Below, one piece after another: positions 27,773 through 36,668 of a stretch of 36,668 bases of DNA. This DNA is from an uncultured Fidelibacterota bacterium (GTDB lineage: Bacteria; Fidelibacterota; Marinisomatia; Marinisomatales; Marinisomataceae). Every line of letters starts with the position of its first letter. Position 1 is the stretch's first letter. The DNA is taken from assembly GCA_902624575.1 (NCBI GenBank), contig CACNXV010000006.1, positions 1 to 36,668 on the forward strand, read 5' to 3'. Both the position numbers and the translations under genes were made by a program. The notes under the pieces were generated by a model that saw only the letters and a list, made by a program, of their open reading frames with translations, ran no database searches and was not told where the DNA came from.

Positions 27773-28342
27773 CTAATCCTCGCTGTAATTTGGTGTTGGT
27801 GGAATACCTAATGAAATCTCAAATAAATCACTTTCAAGTGATGCTTGTTCAGAAGAAGGTGATTCTACTATCCGCCCTAATTCAATATTATCTTTACTAA
27901 TAATTAGAGTTGGGACATAGCGTATATCCTTGCCTTCTTGCTCATTGCTCGGGCTCATTTTTTCCCTATCAACTGTTATAATTTTTACTTCACTGAAATC
28001 AACGTTTAGAGCGTTAAAAATTTTTTCTAATCTTGGCACCTCTCTCTTGCTGTCTCCACACCAAGTACCAAGAAAAAGCTCATATTCATATTGTTCTGGA
28101 TTTGATATTGCTGATAATAATTCTAAATCTACATCATAACTATCAAATTCATCATTATACCATTCTGCAAAAGGTTCTTGCTTTAATTCATCAATCAAGA
28201 CTTCACCAAGTAACATTGGTTTTCCAGTAACAGGATCTTTAAACATCCCTTCAGGAATGTTGGAAGAAGGATAAAACTTATACGCTAATACAAAGCACGT
28301 TAGTGCAATGCAAAGTGTGAATATTTTATTTTTCGAGTTCAT
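27773..28342 (-). CDS. thioredoxin-fold protein, membrane-anchored or exported
   Basis: ELFLGTWCGDSKREVPRLEKIFN; N-terminal hydrophobic segment. Confidence 0.75.
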   Translation of the reverse strand: MNSKNKIFTLCIALTCFVLAYKFYPSSNIPEGMFKDPVTGKPMLLGEVLIDELKQEPFAEWYNDEFDSYDVDLELLSAISNPEQYEYELFLGTWCGDSKREVPRLEKIFNALNVDFSEVKIITVDREKMSPSNEQEGKDIRYVPTLIISKDNIELGRIVESPSSEQASLESDLFEISLGIPPTPNYSED

Positions 28343-29264
28343 TGTAGTACTTAAAGATAAAATAAGTACAAATTATGGTACATGACAAAGTAATTACAGA
28401 GCCTTCAATTCCAAAAGCTCCACCCGAAATAATATCAGGAACATTTCCAGTATTTTCATGTGCAACCATTTTCCAAGAGTCTACATTTATTCCACTAATT
28501 TCAAAGCCCAATAATCCTTGGAAAAAATTCCATCCAAAGTGAAAGAATGTTGGAAACCATAGATTTTTTGTGAATGTATAACTAATTCCCAAAATAAAAC
28601 CTGCTGCAAACAATTCAGTCATTGGTACCCAATTACTCCAAACACTAGGATTTCCAGCATGCATTAAAGCAAATAATAAGGATGATCCACCTAATGCAAT
28701 CCACCTATTTTTTGATGAGTCCATCATATTATTCAAAATATAACCTCTAAAAATAAGCTCTTCATCAAAAGCAGCCATAAACAACATCGCACTTACAATA
28801 AAAACTCCTGGCTTAAAACCAACAAAACCTTTGACATTAATAGCTCCAATTAGCCATAATATCATAAATAACCCACCAATAAAAGCTAAAGCAAAAGCGA
28901 GACCAATTAACATTTCTTTTCCTTTATCTTTCATTGATAGCCCAATTGATTCAAGAGGTTTTCTATCAATGTACTTAGTTGCGATCCATAACGCTAAAAA
29001 GCTTCCGAGAAGCGAAAATGCTGTTAGAACTAAATAAATAGGTGAATCAAAACTCATTTCACTAAAAAAAGATTCTGCTGATTCTGGATTGGCCATATCA
29101 ACTCCAGAAACTACCATAATTAATACTACAGCAATTGCCTGAACAAATCCCATTATTATTAACCACATTGGCATAAAAATTATTGATCTTAAAAATCCAT
29201 TACTTATTCTTGGTTCCATTTTAACTTCCTTACTTTGTTGGTTTTCCATTTTTGTATTTAACAA
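28326..29264 (-). CDS. CPBP family intramembrane metalloprotease
   Basis: FDEELIFRGYIL, LLFALMHAG, FHFGWNFFQG motifs. Confidence 0.9.
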   Translation of the reverse strand: MLNTKMENQQSKEVKMEPRISNGFLRSIIFMPMWLIIMGFVQAIAVVLIMVVSGVDMANPESAESFFSEMSFDSPIYLVLTAFSLLGSFLALWIATKYIDRKPLESIGLSMKDKGKEMLIGLAFALAFIGGLFMILWLIGAINVKGFVGFKPGVFIVSAMLFMAAFDEELIFRGYILNNMMDSSKNRWIALGGSSLLFALMHAGNPSVWSNWVPMTELFAAGFILGISYTFTKNLWFPTFFHFGWNFFQGLLGFEISGINVDSWKMVAHENTGNVPDIISGGAFGIEGSVITLSCTIICTYFIFKYYNELEK

Positions 29265-29637
29265 CCTCTATAAGCTTTCCTGCTTCGTCAAAAAATGATA
29301 CATCTCCATTAAGATTGCCTTTTTTGTATTCAACTTGAACATAAATTTTTCCATTTTCATGGTAAAAAGTGTATGGTCCATGAAATTTTCCATTTCGATA
29401 GTTAGCGTCTGTTCTAATTTGACCACTTTCATAAAAATCTTTATAAGGCCCGTGATTCATTCTTCCCTTTACACTTCTAATCATCTTTATATTTATCTGT
29501 TTATCATCATAGTATTCAGTATATGTTCTTAATTCTGTATTTCGGTGAAATAAATTTGATTCAAGCCCATTACTAGTTGCTACCTGACTGTAAGCAGTCG
29601 AAATCAAAATGAATAGTGTTATAATATATTTAATCAT
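29230..29637 (-). CDS. secreted MORN-repeat / YwqK-like protein
   Basis: NHGPYKDFYESGQIRTDANYRNGKFHGPYTFYHENGKIYVQVEYKKGNLNG. Start chosen at MIKYIITLFILISTAYSQ (signal peptide) rather than the track start 29685. Confidence 0.8.
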   Translation of the reverse strand: MIKYIITLFILISTAYSQVATSNGLESNLFHRNTELRTYTEYYDDKQINIKMIRSVKGRMNHGPYKDFYESGQIRTDANYRNGKFHGPYTFYHENGKIYVQVEYKKGNLNGDVSFFDEAGKLIEVVKYKNGKPTK

Positions 29638-29827
29638 TTTTAAATATAAATATTTCTTGAAGATCTTTTTTAAAAAAACGAACAATCTTTATAGTTAAAG
29701 TTAGAGAAGGATCAAATTTACCTGTTTCGATGGAGTTTATAGTCTGTCTACTGACATTTAGAATTTCAGCTAACTTTTGTTGGCTAATTTTTTTTTCTGC
29801 TCTTAGTTTTTTTATATTATTTTTCAT
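29630..29827 (-). CDS. small Xre/Cro-family HTH regulator (65 aa)
   Basis: LRAEKKISQQKLAEILNVSRQTINSIETGKFDPSLTLTIKIVRFFKKDLQEIF. Confidence 0.9.
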   Translation of the reverse strand: MKNNIKKLRAEKKISQQKLAEILNVSRQTINSIETGKFDPSLTLTIKIVRFFKKDLQEIFIFKND

Positions 29828-29829
29828 TA

Positions 29830-30270
29830 TTAATAGAATTTTTTATAAAAATACATTTGACCAATTATCATCCCAAGAACTGAGCACCCAAAATAATCCA
29901 TAAATTGTGGTTGGTATTCAGTATAAATCGATACATAGTTTAAAAATAGTCCAAAAATAGCAAAGCCCATAAAGCCTGACATCAATGAAAAATCATGATA
30001 TTTTTTATATAGCTCATCCTGACTTTGATATAATTTATAAGCATATTTAACAGTAAAAGTAACAGTAATTAATACTGTTAATGGAATACCATAGTACACT
30101 GAAGGATGTAATATTTCAGACCACATAATGATTGCCGATTTATCAAAAGAGAGTCCTATAAAAAATCCGCTAAGAATAGCTGACAATAAAACTTTTTTGG
30201 CAAGCTTCTTGTCTTCTTTACTTAATGAAGAATATTCAAACCATAATCCTTTATGTGTTATTTTAGTCAT
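29830..30270 (-). CDS. four-TM membrane protein co-transcribed with the Xre regulator
   Basis: Four hydrophobic segments; 2 nt upstream of the HTH gene; SD AAGGAGAAATAATG. Confidence 0.75.
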   Translation of the reverse strand: MTKITHKGLWFEYSSLSKEDKKLAKKVLLSAILSGFFIGLSFDKSAIIMWSEILHPSVYYGIPLTVLITVTFTVKYAYKLYQSQDELYKKYHDFSLMSGFMGFAIFGLFLNYVSIYTEYQPQFMDYFGCSVLGMIIGQMYFYKKFY

Positions 30271-30307
30271 TATTTCTCCTTAATATCTTTTAGTAAAAAA
30301 CTACATA

Positions 30308-30348
30308 ATAGTAAAATAAACTAATTAAAATGTCAAGTACACTTTACA
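30308..30348 (-). promoter_or_regulatory. sigma70-like promoter of the membrane/Xre operon with -35 inside an 18-bp near-palindrome
   Basis: Minus strand TGTAAAGTGTACTTGACA (30348-30331); -35 TTGACA, 17-nt spacer, -10 TACTAT. Confidence 0.65.
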
Positions 30349-30366
30349 AAAAAGGAATATTTAAAA

Positions 30367-31764
30367 ATGAGAAATTTAATATTTGTTATTTCAATTTTTC
30401 TTATCATAGCATGCAATACATCAAACGAAAATATAAATATTGAGAAAAAATATAATATTTATATCAGCAAATTATCAGATAAAGAAATTGAAGAAAATTT
30501 AAAAAAGGGTTTAAAACCTATTGCTGTTAAAGACAACATTGATGTTGTAGGCTTCGCTAATACTGCAGGATCAAAAGCATTGGAAAATAATTTTCCAGAA
30601 AAAAATGCTTTTTTAGCTCAAAAACTGATTGATAACGGTTACTTCATTATTGGTAAAACAAATCTGTCAGAATGGGCTAACTTTCGTTCTTCTTCCTCAA
30701 CAAGCGGTTGGTCTAGTATGGGAGGTCAAACTATTAACCCTTATGGTGAAATGAGAACTCCATGTGGTTCTAGTTCTGGTTCTGGAGTTGTAGTTGCAAC
30801 TGGACTCGTTAATGTAGCAATTGGTACAGAAACCAACGGATCAGTAAGCTGCCCTTCTTCTGTTAATGGTATTGTTGGCATTAAGCCAACAGTTGGACTT
30901 GTTAGTAGATCAGGAATTATTCCAATCTCTTCAACGCAAGACACTGCTGGGCCAATGGCTAATTCGGTTATCTCTGCAGCCAAAGTATTAGAAGCCATTT
31001 CTGGTATTGATCCAAATGATTCAGCAACATTGAATATTCCTAAAGATTTTAATTTCAATTTTACTTCTGATTTAAATAATGCAAGTCTTGCTGGAAAAAG
31101 ATTTGGACTCTTACCAACTGGTAGTATGAATTCCGATGGAAAATTAATGTTAAAGAAAATAAGGATGATGCTTGAAAAAGCTGGAGCAATTGTTGTAGAT
31201 ATTGATGATAATAGAGAATATCCTGGTCCAGAAGAATTGCTTGTATTATTATATGAATTTAAGGTTGGTTTAGAACAATATTTGGCAAGCTCAAATTCAG
31301 AATTTAAAACTCTTGATGAATTAATTGCTTTTAATGAAGAGAATAAAGATGATGTACTAAAACACTTTGATCAAAGCCATTTTTATGACAGCAATGAAAC
31401 AACTTCTCAAAGAGAGGAATACTTAATTGCTCTTGAACGCGTTTTACAAACCAGAGATGAAATTGATAGCTTTATTGAAAAATATGATATTGAAGCTTTA
31501 GTTGGTTTGTCATGGAGTCCCGCATGGGCAATTAACCATGATGGTGGTGATGACGAAGCAATAGCAGAATATAAATTCTGGGTTAATGGTAGCTTTGCAG
31601 CAATGGCTGGATACCCCCATGTTACTATCCCCTTTAACTATGTAGATGACCTACCTATTGGAATGTCATTTATAGGTTCAAAATGGGATGATAAAAAGCT
31701 CATTGAACTGGCATACGCTGCTGAGCAAATTATTAACTTTCAACCTAAACCAAATATAAAATGA
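30367..31764 (+). CDS. amidase-signature family lipoprotein
   Basis: Lipobox LIIACNTS, IAVKDNIDVVG catalytic Lys, PCGSSSGSGVVVATGLVNVAIGTETNGSVSCPSS. Confidence 0.9.
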   Translation: MRNLIFVISIFLIIACNTSNENINIEKKYNIYISKLSDKEIEENLKKGLKPIAVKDNIDVVGFANTAGSKALENNFPEKNAFLAQKLIDNGYFIIGKTNLSEWANFRSSSSTSGWSSMGGQTINPYGEMRTPCGSSSGSGVVVATGLVNVAIGTETNGSVSCPSSVNGIVGIKPTVGLVSRSGIIPISSTQDTAGPMANSVISAAKVLEAISGIDPNDSATLNIPKDFNFNFTSDLNNASLAGKRFGLLPTGSMNSDGKLMLKKIRMMLEKAGAIVVDIDDNREYPGPEELLVLLYEFKVGLEQYLASSNSEFKTLDELIAFNEENKDDVLKHFDQSHFYDSNETTSQREEYLIALERVLQTRDEIDSFIEKYDIEALVGLSWSPAWAINHDGGDDEAIAEYKFWVNGSFAAMAGYPHVTIPFNYVDDLPIGMSFIGSKWDDKKLIELAYAAEQIINFQPKPNIK

Positions 31765-31877
31765 CTCAATATTTAGAAATAGCGCTGATTGCATTGATGG
31801 CCTTTTTTATATTATCCATCATATTGATTATTATCAGAGATTTAATAAGAAGCATTATTGATAAATTCAGGAAATAA
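31761..31877 (+). CDS. 38-aa single-TM microprotein (not in ORF track)
   Basis: MTQYLEIALIALMAFFILSIILIIIRDLIRSIIDKFRK; ATGA overlap with the amidase stop. Confidence 0.65.
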   Translation: MTQYLEIALIALMAFFILSIILIIIRDLIRSIIDKFRK

Positions 31878-32429
31878 CTACTTCCACTTAATATTGCAGC
31901 CCATAGAAGGTTTTTGAATTTCATTCAAACCTTCATTGTTTAATGCTAATTGAATAGCTTTTCGAAGATCTTCGCCCGTTACTTTAACATCTTTACCTGG
32001 AGACGAACTATCAAGTCTTCCTCGATAAATCAATGTACTTATCTTATCAAATAAATAGAACTCTGGAGTACACTCTGCCATTAAGCTTTTTGCAACACTT
32101 TGATTATCATCAAACAAGTAAGGAAAGTTTAGCTTTAAATCGTTGAATAGATTTTTCATTTCTTCTGGACCATCTTGAGGGTAGTTATTTATATCATTTG
32201 AGCTAATAGCTACAAAGTTAATTTCTTTCCCAAAATCCCTCCATAATCGCACTATCTCATCATGATAGTGGATTACATAAGGACAATGATTACAAATGAC
32301 CATAATAATAGAATTTTTTCCATTTGATAATACACTTGAATCAAACATAGATTCGTCTAAAACATTCTTTAATTCAAATGATGGCATTTTTGTGCCAAGT
32401 GGAAGCATTGATGAATATGTTAAAGCCAT
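31878..32429 (-). CDS. thioredoxin-family / AhpC-TSA-like protein
   Basis: MVICNHCPYVIHYHDEIVRL CxxC region, FVAISSNDINNYPQDGPEEM. Confidence 0.85.
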   Translation of the reverse strand: MALTYSSMLPLGTKMPSFELKNVLDESMFDSSVLSNGKNSIIMVICNHCPYVIHYHDEIVRLWRDFGKEINFVAISSNDINNYPQDGPEEMKNLFNDLKLNFPYLFDDNQSVAKSLMAECTPEFYLFDKISTLIYRGRLDSSSPGKDVKVTGEDLRKAIQLALNNEGLNEIQKPSMGCNIKWK

Positions 32430-32437
32430 TATATCTC

Positions 32438-32830
32438 CTAAAAAATTATTAAGTATGAATGAAAAAATAATATCAACATTGTAGTCAAGACACTGATGGA
32501 ATGTAAAAATCTAAATTTTTTATTATTACCTTCATCCCTGCTTTTATTCGTTGCTGGTATTATTAAAAAGTTAATAGTCATCAATAAAAAAGTTATGACA
32601 TAGGCAACTTGATTTATTAAATCACTATTGATCAAAATTGATGCTATAGTCATATAAAAACCCATAAATGCGATGATTTTAAAAAGTTTAGGGAAAATAT
32701 TTCTTATTATCTTTCCTGCATTTTTCTCATCTAACGTTGAAAAAATCGTTGGAGCAATTACACTTGACTGAAAAATTATCATACCAACAATAATTCCTGA
32801 TAAAAAAGTATTAATATTTTCCAACATCAT
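32438..32830 (-). CDS. four-TM membrane protein (DUF4149-like)
   Basis: FQSSVIAPTIFSTLDEKNAGKIIRNIFPKLFK, further hydrophobic segments. Confidence 0.6.
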   Translation of the reverse strand: MMLENINTFLSGIIVGMIIFQSSVIAPTIFSTLDEKNAGKIIRNIFPKLFKIIAFMGFYMTIASILINSDLINQVAYVITFLLMTINFLIIPATNKSRDEGNNKKFRFLHSISVLTTMLILFFHSYLIIF

Positions 32831-32839
32831 CTTAATATT

Positions 32840-33415
32840 TTAGCGTACATCTTTTCTAATATCTCTAGCTACTGTACGTAGATATTTTTTTCTTTTTTTA
32901 TCGCTAACTGCTGGTACAGACCAAAATTGCTTGGTTTTTGTCCAAAGAGACAACTTCCAACCAAATACAAATGAAAAAACACCCATTACAAGTCTTAATT
33001 TCACTGAGTTTAAATACAAAGTAATAACAGGCAAAGCTGGTGCACCATGAGTAATGTATGTTCGAACTTGCTTGTTTTTTAAATACGGCTTTGGAATTGC
33101 ATAGATTTTGGTAATATTTATAAATTTGAAAGCAAACTCTGGTGTGAAAACTTCATCAAAAAAATTTTCTGTTTTTGGAGTTAACCTGAACCACCAAACT
33201 GGAGAAACAAAATATAACCTATCAGACCATGTAACTAATTCTTGATACTTTTTAACTAAGTCCTTTCTTTGAATACTCTCATCTTCGTGATAAAGATCAA
33301 TGACTTCAATTTGTTGTTTATCACTCTTTTGAAGCTCGGTTTTTATAGTCTGAAATATACCATTATAACAAAATGAATTTTTATCTGGATGTCCAACTAT
33401 TATTAAATTTTTCAT
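32840..33415 (-). CDS. flavodoxin-fold NAD(P)H oxidoreductase
   Basis: IIVGHPDKNSFCYNG, DRLYFVSPVWWFRLTPKTENFFDEVFTPEFAF. Confidence 0.85.
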   Translation of the reverse strand: MKNLIIVGHPDKNSFCYNGIFQTIKTELQKSDKQQIEVIDLYHEDESIQRKDLVKKYQELVTWSDRLYFVSPVWWFRLTPKTENFFDEVFTPEFAFKFINITKIYAIPKPYLKNKQVRTYITHGAPALPVITLYLNSVKLRLVMGVFSFVFGWKLSLWTKTKQFWSVPAVSDKKRKKYLRTVARDIRKDVR

Positions 33416-33422
33416 TTTATTC

Positions 33423-33506
33423 CTATTGAAACATTAAGTGAAAAATAAATACCAAAAAAAATATAACAAAGCCTATTGCAATAATATTGAATACTTTATC
33501 AATCAT
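33423..33506 (-). CDS. 27-aa single-TM microprotein (not in ORF track)
   Basis: MIDKVFNIIAIGFVIFFLVFIFHLMFQ, ending 7 nt before the oxidoreductase start. Confidence 0.45.
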   Translation of the reverse strand: MIDKVFNIIAIGFVIFFLVFIFHLMFQ

Positions 33507-33518
33507 TTTATACCTTTG

Positions 33519-33605
33519 CGGAGAGAGAGGGATTCGAACCCTCGATACCCTTACGAGTATAACACCTTAGCAGGGTGCCGCTTTCAGCCACTCAGCCACC
33601 TCTCC
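33519..33605 (-). tRNA. tRNA-Ser(GCT)
   Basis: Reverse complement GGAGAGGTGGCTGAGTGGCTGAAAGCGGCACC-CTGCTAA-GGTGT..., long variable arm, TTCGAATCC, acceptor TCTCTCC-G. Confidence 0.95.
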
Positions 33606-33635
33606 AAGCATGTGTAATTTACATCAGCAAAACAA

Positions 33636-34607
33636 TTATGCCGAAAGAAAAGATACCAATTTATCTTTCAAAATATCCAAACCATCTCTACTTATAGATG
33701 ATATATCAATAAAGTCTTCAGAAAAATTGCTCCAATTTTTTTCAATCTTACTCGAAATTGTATCAATTTTTGTTCTAATTATTAGCCTCTTTTTATCTAA
33801 TAAATTTTTATTGAAATTTCCTAATTCATCAATCAGTTGATTATATATTTTCTGAGGATTTTCTTCATTGCAATCAATTAAAAATAATAGGATTTTATTT
33901 CTCTCAATATGTCTTAGAAATTGATGACCTAAACCCTTCCCTTCGCTTGCTCCCTCAATTAAACCAGGTATATCAGCCATAACAAAAGATTGGTAATCTC
34001 CGTATTTAACAATACCTAAATGTGGTTGTAAAGTTGTAAAAGGATAATCAGCTATTTTTGGTTTAGCAGTAGTCATAACTGATAATAAAGTCGACTTTCC
34101 TGCATTAGGTAAACCAACTAAACCAACATCAGCTAAAACTTTTAATTCTAATTCAACAACAATCCTTTTTCCTTTTTCACCTTCCTGTGAAAATCTAGGA
34201 GTTTGTTGAGTGGATGACTTGAAATGATAGTTTCCTTTTCCACCAATACCCCCTTCGCAGATAATATGCGAATGATTTTCTTTTATTAGATCTTTAATGA
34301 TTGTATTGTTCTCAAAATCCTTGATAACAGTCCCGCATGGAACCTCAATTATTAAGTCTTCTCCGGACTTTCCGGTTTTCTTATTGGAACCTCCAGCCTG
34401 GCCGCTTTTAGCCTTATAAAGTCTTCTGTATCTGATATCTTGCAAGGTATGTAGATTAGAATTGGTGGAGAAAACTATATTTCCGCCTTTTCCTCCGTCA
34501 CCACCACTTGGACCGCCTTTATCGATGTATTTTTCTCTGTGAAATGCTACAGCACCCTTTCCACCGTTGCCAGCTTGCAACTCAATTTTTGCATAATCGA
34601 TAAACAT
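33636..34607 (-). CDS. obgE: Obg-family GTPase
   Basis: Gly-rich Obg fold GNGGKGAVAFHREKYIDKGGPSGGDGGKGG, GLPNAGKSTLLS, DIPGLIEGASEGKGLGHQFLRHIER. Confidence 0.95.
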   Translation of the reverse strand: MFIDYAKIELQAGNGGKGAVAFHREKYIDKGGPSGGDGGKGGNIVFSTNSNLHTLQDIRYRRLYKAKSGQAGGSNKKTGKSGEDLIIEVPCGTVIKDFENNTIIKDLIKENHSHIICEGGIGGKGNYHFKSSTQQTPRFSQEGEKGKRIVVELELKVLADVGLVGLPNAGKSTLLSVMTTAKPKIADYPFTTLQPHLGIVKYGDYQSFVMADIPGLIEGASEGKGLGHQFLRHIERNKILLFLIDCNEENPQKIYNQLIDELGNFNKNLLDKKRLIIRTKIDTISSKIEKNWSNFSEDFIDISSISRDGLDILKDKLVSFLSA

Positions 34608-34616
34608 AGTAAGAAA

Positions 34617-35879
34617 TTAAAATTTACTGATGATTTCATCGCCAAATTCAGAGCATTTTAGCAATGTTGCGTTTTCCATCAACCTATGGAAGTCATAAGT
34701 AACTTTTTTATTAAATATTGCTTTTTCAAGAGCATATTCTATTGAACCAGCTGCTTCTTTCCATCCAATGTAATTTAACATCATAACAGCAGATAAGATA
34801 ACCGATGATGGGTTAACTTTATCTAAACCAGCATATTTTGGTGCAGTTCCATGTGTTGCTTCAAAAATAGCATGTCCGGTTTTGTAGTTGATATTAGCAC
34901 CAGGTGCAATTCCAATACCTCCAACTGCTGCGGCAGCAGAGTCAGATAAATAATCTCCGTTTAAATTCATTGTCGCAATGACATCATATTCATTAGGTCT
35001 TAAAAGGATCTGTTGAAGAAATGCATCTGCGATAACATCCTTAATGATTATTTTTCCATCTAAAACAGCCTTTTTTTGTGCTGAATTTGCAGCTTCAGTT
35101 CCTTTTTCTTCTTGAATTCTGTCATACTGAGCCCATGTAAAAACCTTATCTCCATAATGCTCTTCAGCATGAGCATAAGTCCACTTTTTGAAGTATCCCT
35201 CTGTAAACTTCATAATATTACCTTTGTGAACAATAGTTACTGATCTTCTATTATTATCAATAGCATAGTTTAGGGCTGAATCAAATAACCTGATGGATCC
35301 TTCCTTTGAGATAGGTTTTAGTCCAAAAGAGCTTGTATCCGGAAACCTTATTTTTTTGGCTTGGCCGAAATCTTCCATTAGTTCAATAATTTTCTTTGCT
35401 TCATCAGTTCCGTTTTCAAATTCTATTCCAGCATAAACGTCTTCAGTATTTTCTCTAAAAAGTACGAAGTCAACTCTGTGAGGATTTAATATAGCTGCTG
35501 GAGTTCCTCGAAACCATCTTACAGGTCTTACACAAGCATACAAATCTAACTCTTTTCTTAAAGCAACATTTAAAGAACGAATTCCACCACCGATGGGTGT
35601 TGTTAAAGGACCTTTCAGACCTACAAGATGAGTCCTTAGTGTTTCTAGAGTTTGCTCAGGTAACCATTCACCAGACTCTTTAAAAGACTTTTCACCGCAA
35701 AGAACCTCCAACCATTCAATCTTCCTTGCACCATGATAGGTGTGTTCAACAGCAGCATCTATAACTCTTTTTGATGCAGCCCAAATATCTGGCCCAATGC
35801 CGTCACCCTCAATAAATGGAATTATCGGATTATCTGAAACAATAAGTTTTCCATCTTTAATTTTAATTTTTTGAGCCAT
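34617..35879 (-). CDS. icd: NADP-dependent isocitrate dehydrogenase
   Basis: [70 protein letters not shown]. Confidence 0.95.
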   Translation of the reverse strand: MAQKIKIKDGKLIVSDNPIIPFIEGDGIGPDIWAASKRVIDAAVEHTYHGARKIEWLEVLCGEKSFKESGEWLPEQTLETLRTHLVGLKGPLTTPIGGGIRSLNVALRKELDLYACVRPVRWFRGTPAAILNPHRVDFVLFRENTEDVYAGIEFENGTDEAKKIIELMEDFGQAKKIRFPDTSSFGLKPISKEGSIRLFDSALNYAIDNNRRSVTIVHKGNIMKFTEGYFKKWTYAHAEEHYGDKVFTWAQYDRIQEEKGTEAANSAQKKAVLDGKIIIKDVIADAFLQQILLRPNEYDVIATMNLNGDYLSDSAAAAVGGIGIAPGANINYKTGHAIFEATHGTAPKYAGLDKVNPSSVILSAVMMLNYIGWKEAAGSIEYALEKAIFNKKVTYDFHRLMENATLLKCSEFGDEIISKF

Positions 35880-36364
35880 TATCTCCCCTTTACCTTATCT
35901 AGCAGGCGTTTTTCAACGTTTTCTGGAACGAATTTTTTTAAATCTGTTTTATATTCTGCTAATTCTCTAATTATGGTGGAATTTAAATGAAGAAATCTTT
36001 CATTTGAAACCATTAAAATTGTTGAGATTTTATCGCTTATTCCATGATTAACGTTTGCCATTTGAAATTCAAGCTCAAAGTCACTGACATGACGTAAACC
36101 TCTAATTATTGCAACTGCTTCTTTTTCTTCTGCAAATTTCACAACCAAATTATTTGGGTTAGAAAAAGCATATACATTTTTTAAATCACTTGTACACTCA
36201 GATATCATTTCAACCCTTTCTTCATGCGTAAATAAAGGATTTTTGTGGAGATTATCAGATACACACATATAAACTTCATCAAATAATTTTGAAGCTCTTC
36301 TTGCAATATCAATATGACCATAATGAATAGGGTCAAAAGTTCCTGGATATATTATTCTTTTCAT
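35879..36364 (-). CDS. coaD: phosphopantetheine adenylyltransferase
   Basis: [45 protein letters not shown] at 36364 preferred over the TTG at 36373. Confidence 0.94.
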   Translation of the reverse strand: MKRIIYPGTFDPIHYGHIDIARRASKLFDEVYMCVSDNLHKNPLFTHEERVEMISECTSDLKNVYAFSNPNNLVVKFAEEKEAVAIIRGLRHVSDFELEFQMANVNHGISDKISTILMVSNERFLHLNSTIIRELAEYKTDLKKFVPENVEKRLLDKVKGR

Positions 36365-36668
36365 TTTTCCCAATATAATAATTTTGTATCACCAAATTTA
36401 GCAATTTTATTGCATCCTTCAACGGATTCATTTGCTGAACACTCCATTACAAAAATACCATTTGGATTTAATTTTTTTAAAGCTTCAGTGGCAAATTCAT
36501 TTACATTTAAATGTCCATATGGAGGATCTGCAAAAATAATATCATATTTATCGCACTTTTTTATGAATCTACTTGCGTCTCTTTTAAAGAAAATGAATTC
36601 TTCGAAATCAAAAATTTCTGCATTTTTTATAATATTGTTAAGATATTTACTATTTAATTCAACAAATG
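36361..36668 (-). CDS. rsmD: 16S rRNA (guanine966-N2)-methyltransferase, C-terminal part, truncated by the window edge
   Basis: ...CDKYDIIFADPPYGHLNVNEFATEALKKLNPNGIFVMECSANES...LLYWEK, stop overlapping the coaD start (ATGA). Not in ORF track. Confidence 0.85.
   Translation of the reverse strand, partial: FVELNSKYLNNIIKNAEIFDFEEFIFFKRDASRFIKKCDKYDIIFADPPYGHLNVNEFATEALKKLNPNGIFVMECSANESVEGCNKIAKFGDTKLLYWEK

Noticed and set aside
30741-31058. 105-aa minus-strand ORF
   Set aside because: Antisense to the amidase Gly/Ser-rich signature; Pro/Thr-rich shadow.
33610-33840. 76-aa plus-strand ORF
   Set aside because: Antisense to the obgE 3' end.

Overview
AT-rich, gene-dense bacterial chromosomal window. 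The taxon cannot be proven from sequence alone; the style resembles marine uncultivated lineages such as Marinimicrobia/SAR406, which is inference only. The left part carries redox, haem and repair genes: a cupin lipoprotein, FMO-like monooxygenase, Fpg/Nei glycosylase, nitroreductase, ferrochelatase, DUF454 protein, and a divergent HxlR regulator / CDGSH pair. These are followed by an alpha/beta hydrolase, tRNA-Val, an SDR and a secreted cupredoxin. The centre is a very tight minus-strand run of about 17.6 kb (25859 down to 8189) with genes overlapping or a few nt apart. Inside it lies the most interesting item, a seven-gene module at 14567-21172. The module contains a GlmL/MutL-family ASKHA ATPase with no adjacent glutamate mutase, a barrel-sandwich/KOW-like soluble protein, a small conserved-looking 89-aa protein, and four membrane proteins (one resembling the DUF6754 type). 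The right part holds BolA plus a photolyase-related gene, a thioredoxin-like protein, a CPBP protease, a small Xre regulator operon with a near-palindromic operator over its own promoter, a lipoprotein amidase, tRNA-Ser, obgE, icd, coaD and a truncated rsmD. Five short ORFs absent from the supplied track were found by reading the intergenic DNA (four complete microproteins and one edge-truncated ORF), plus two bidirectional hairpin terminators. No CRISPR array, IS element, prophage or rRNA was seen.
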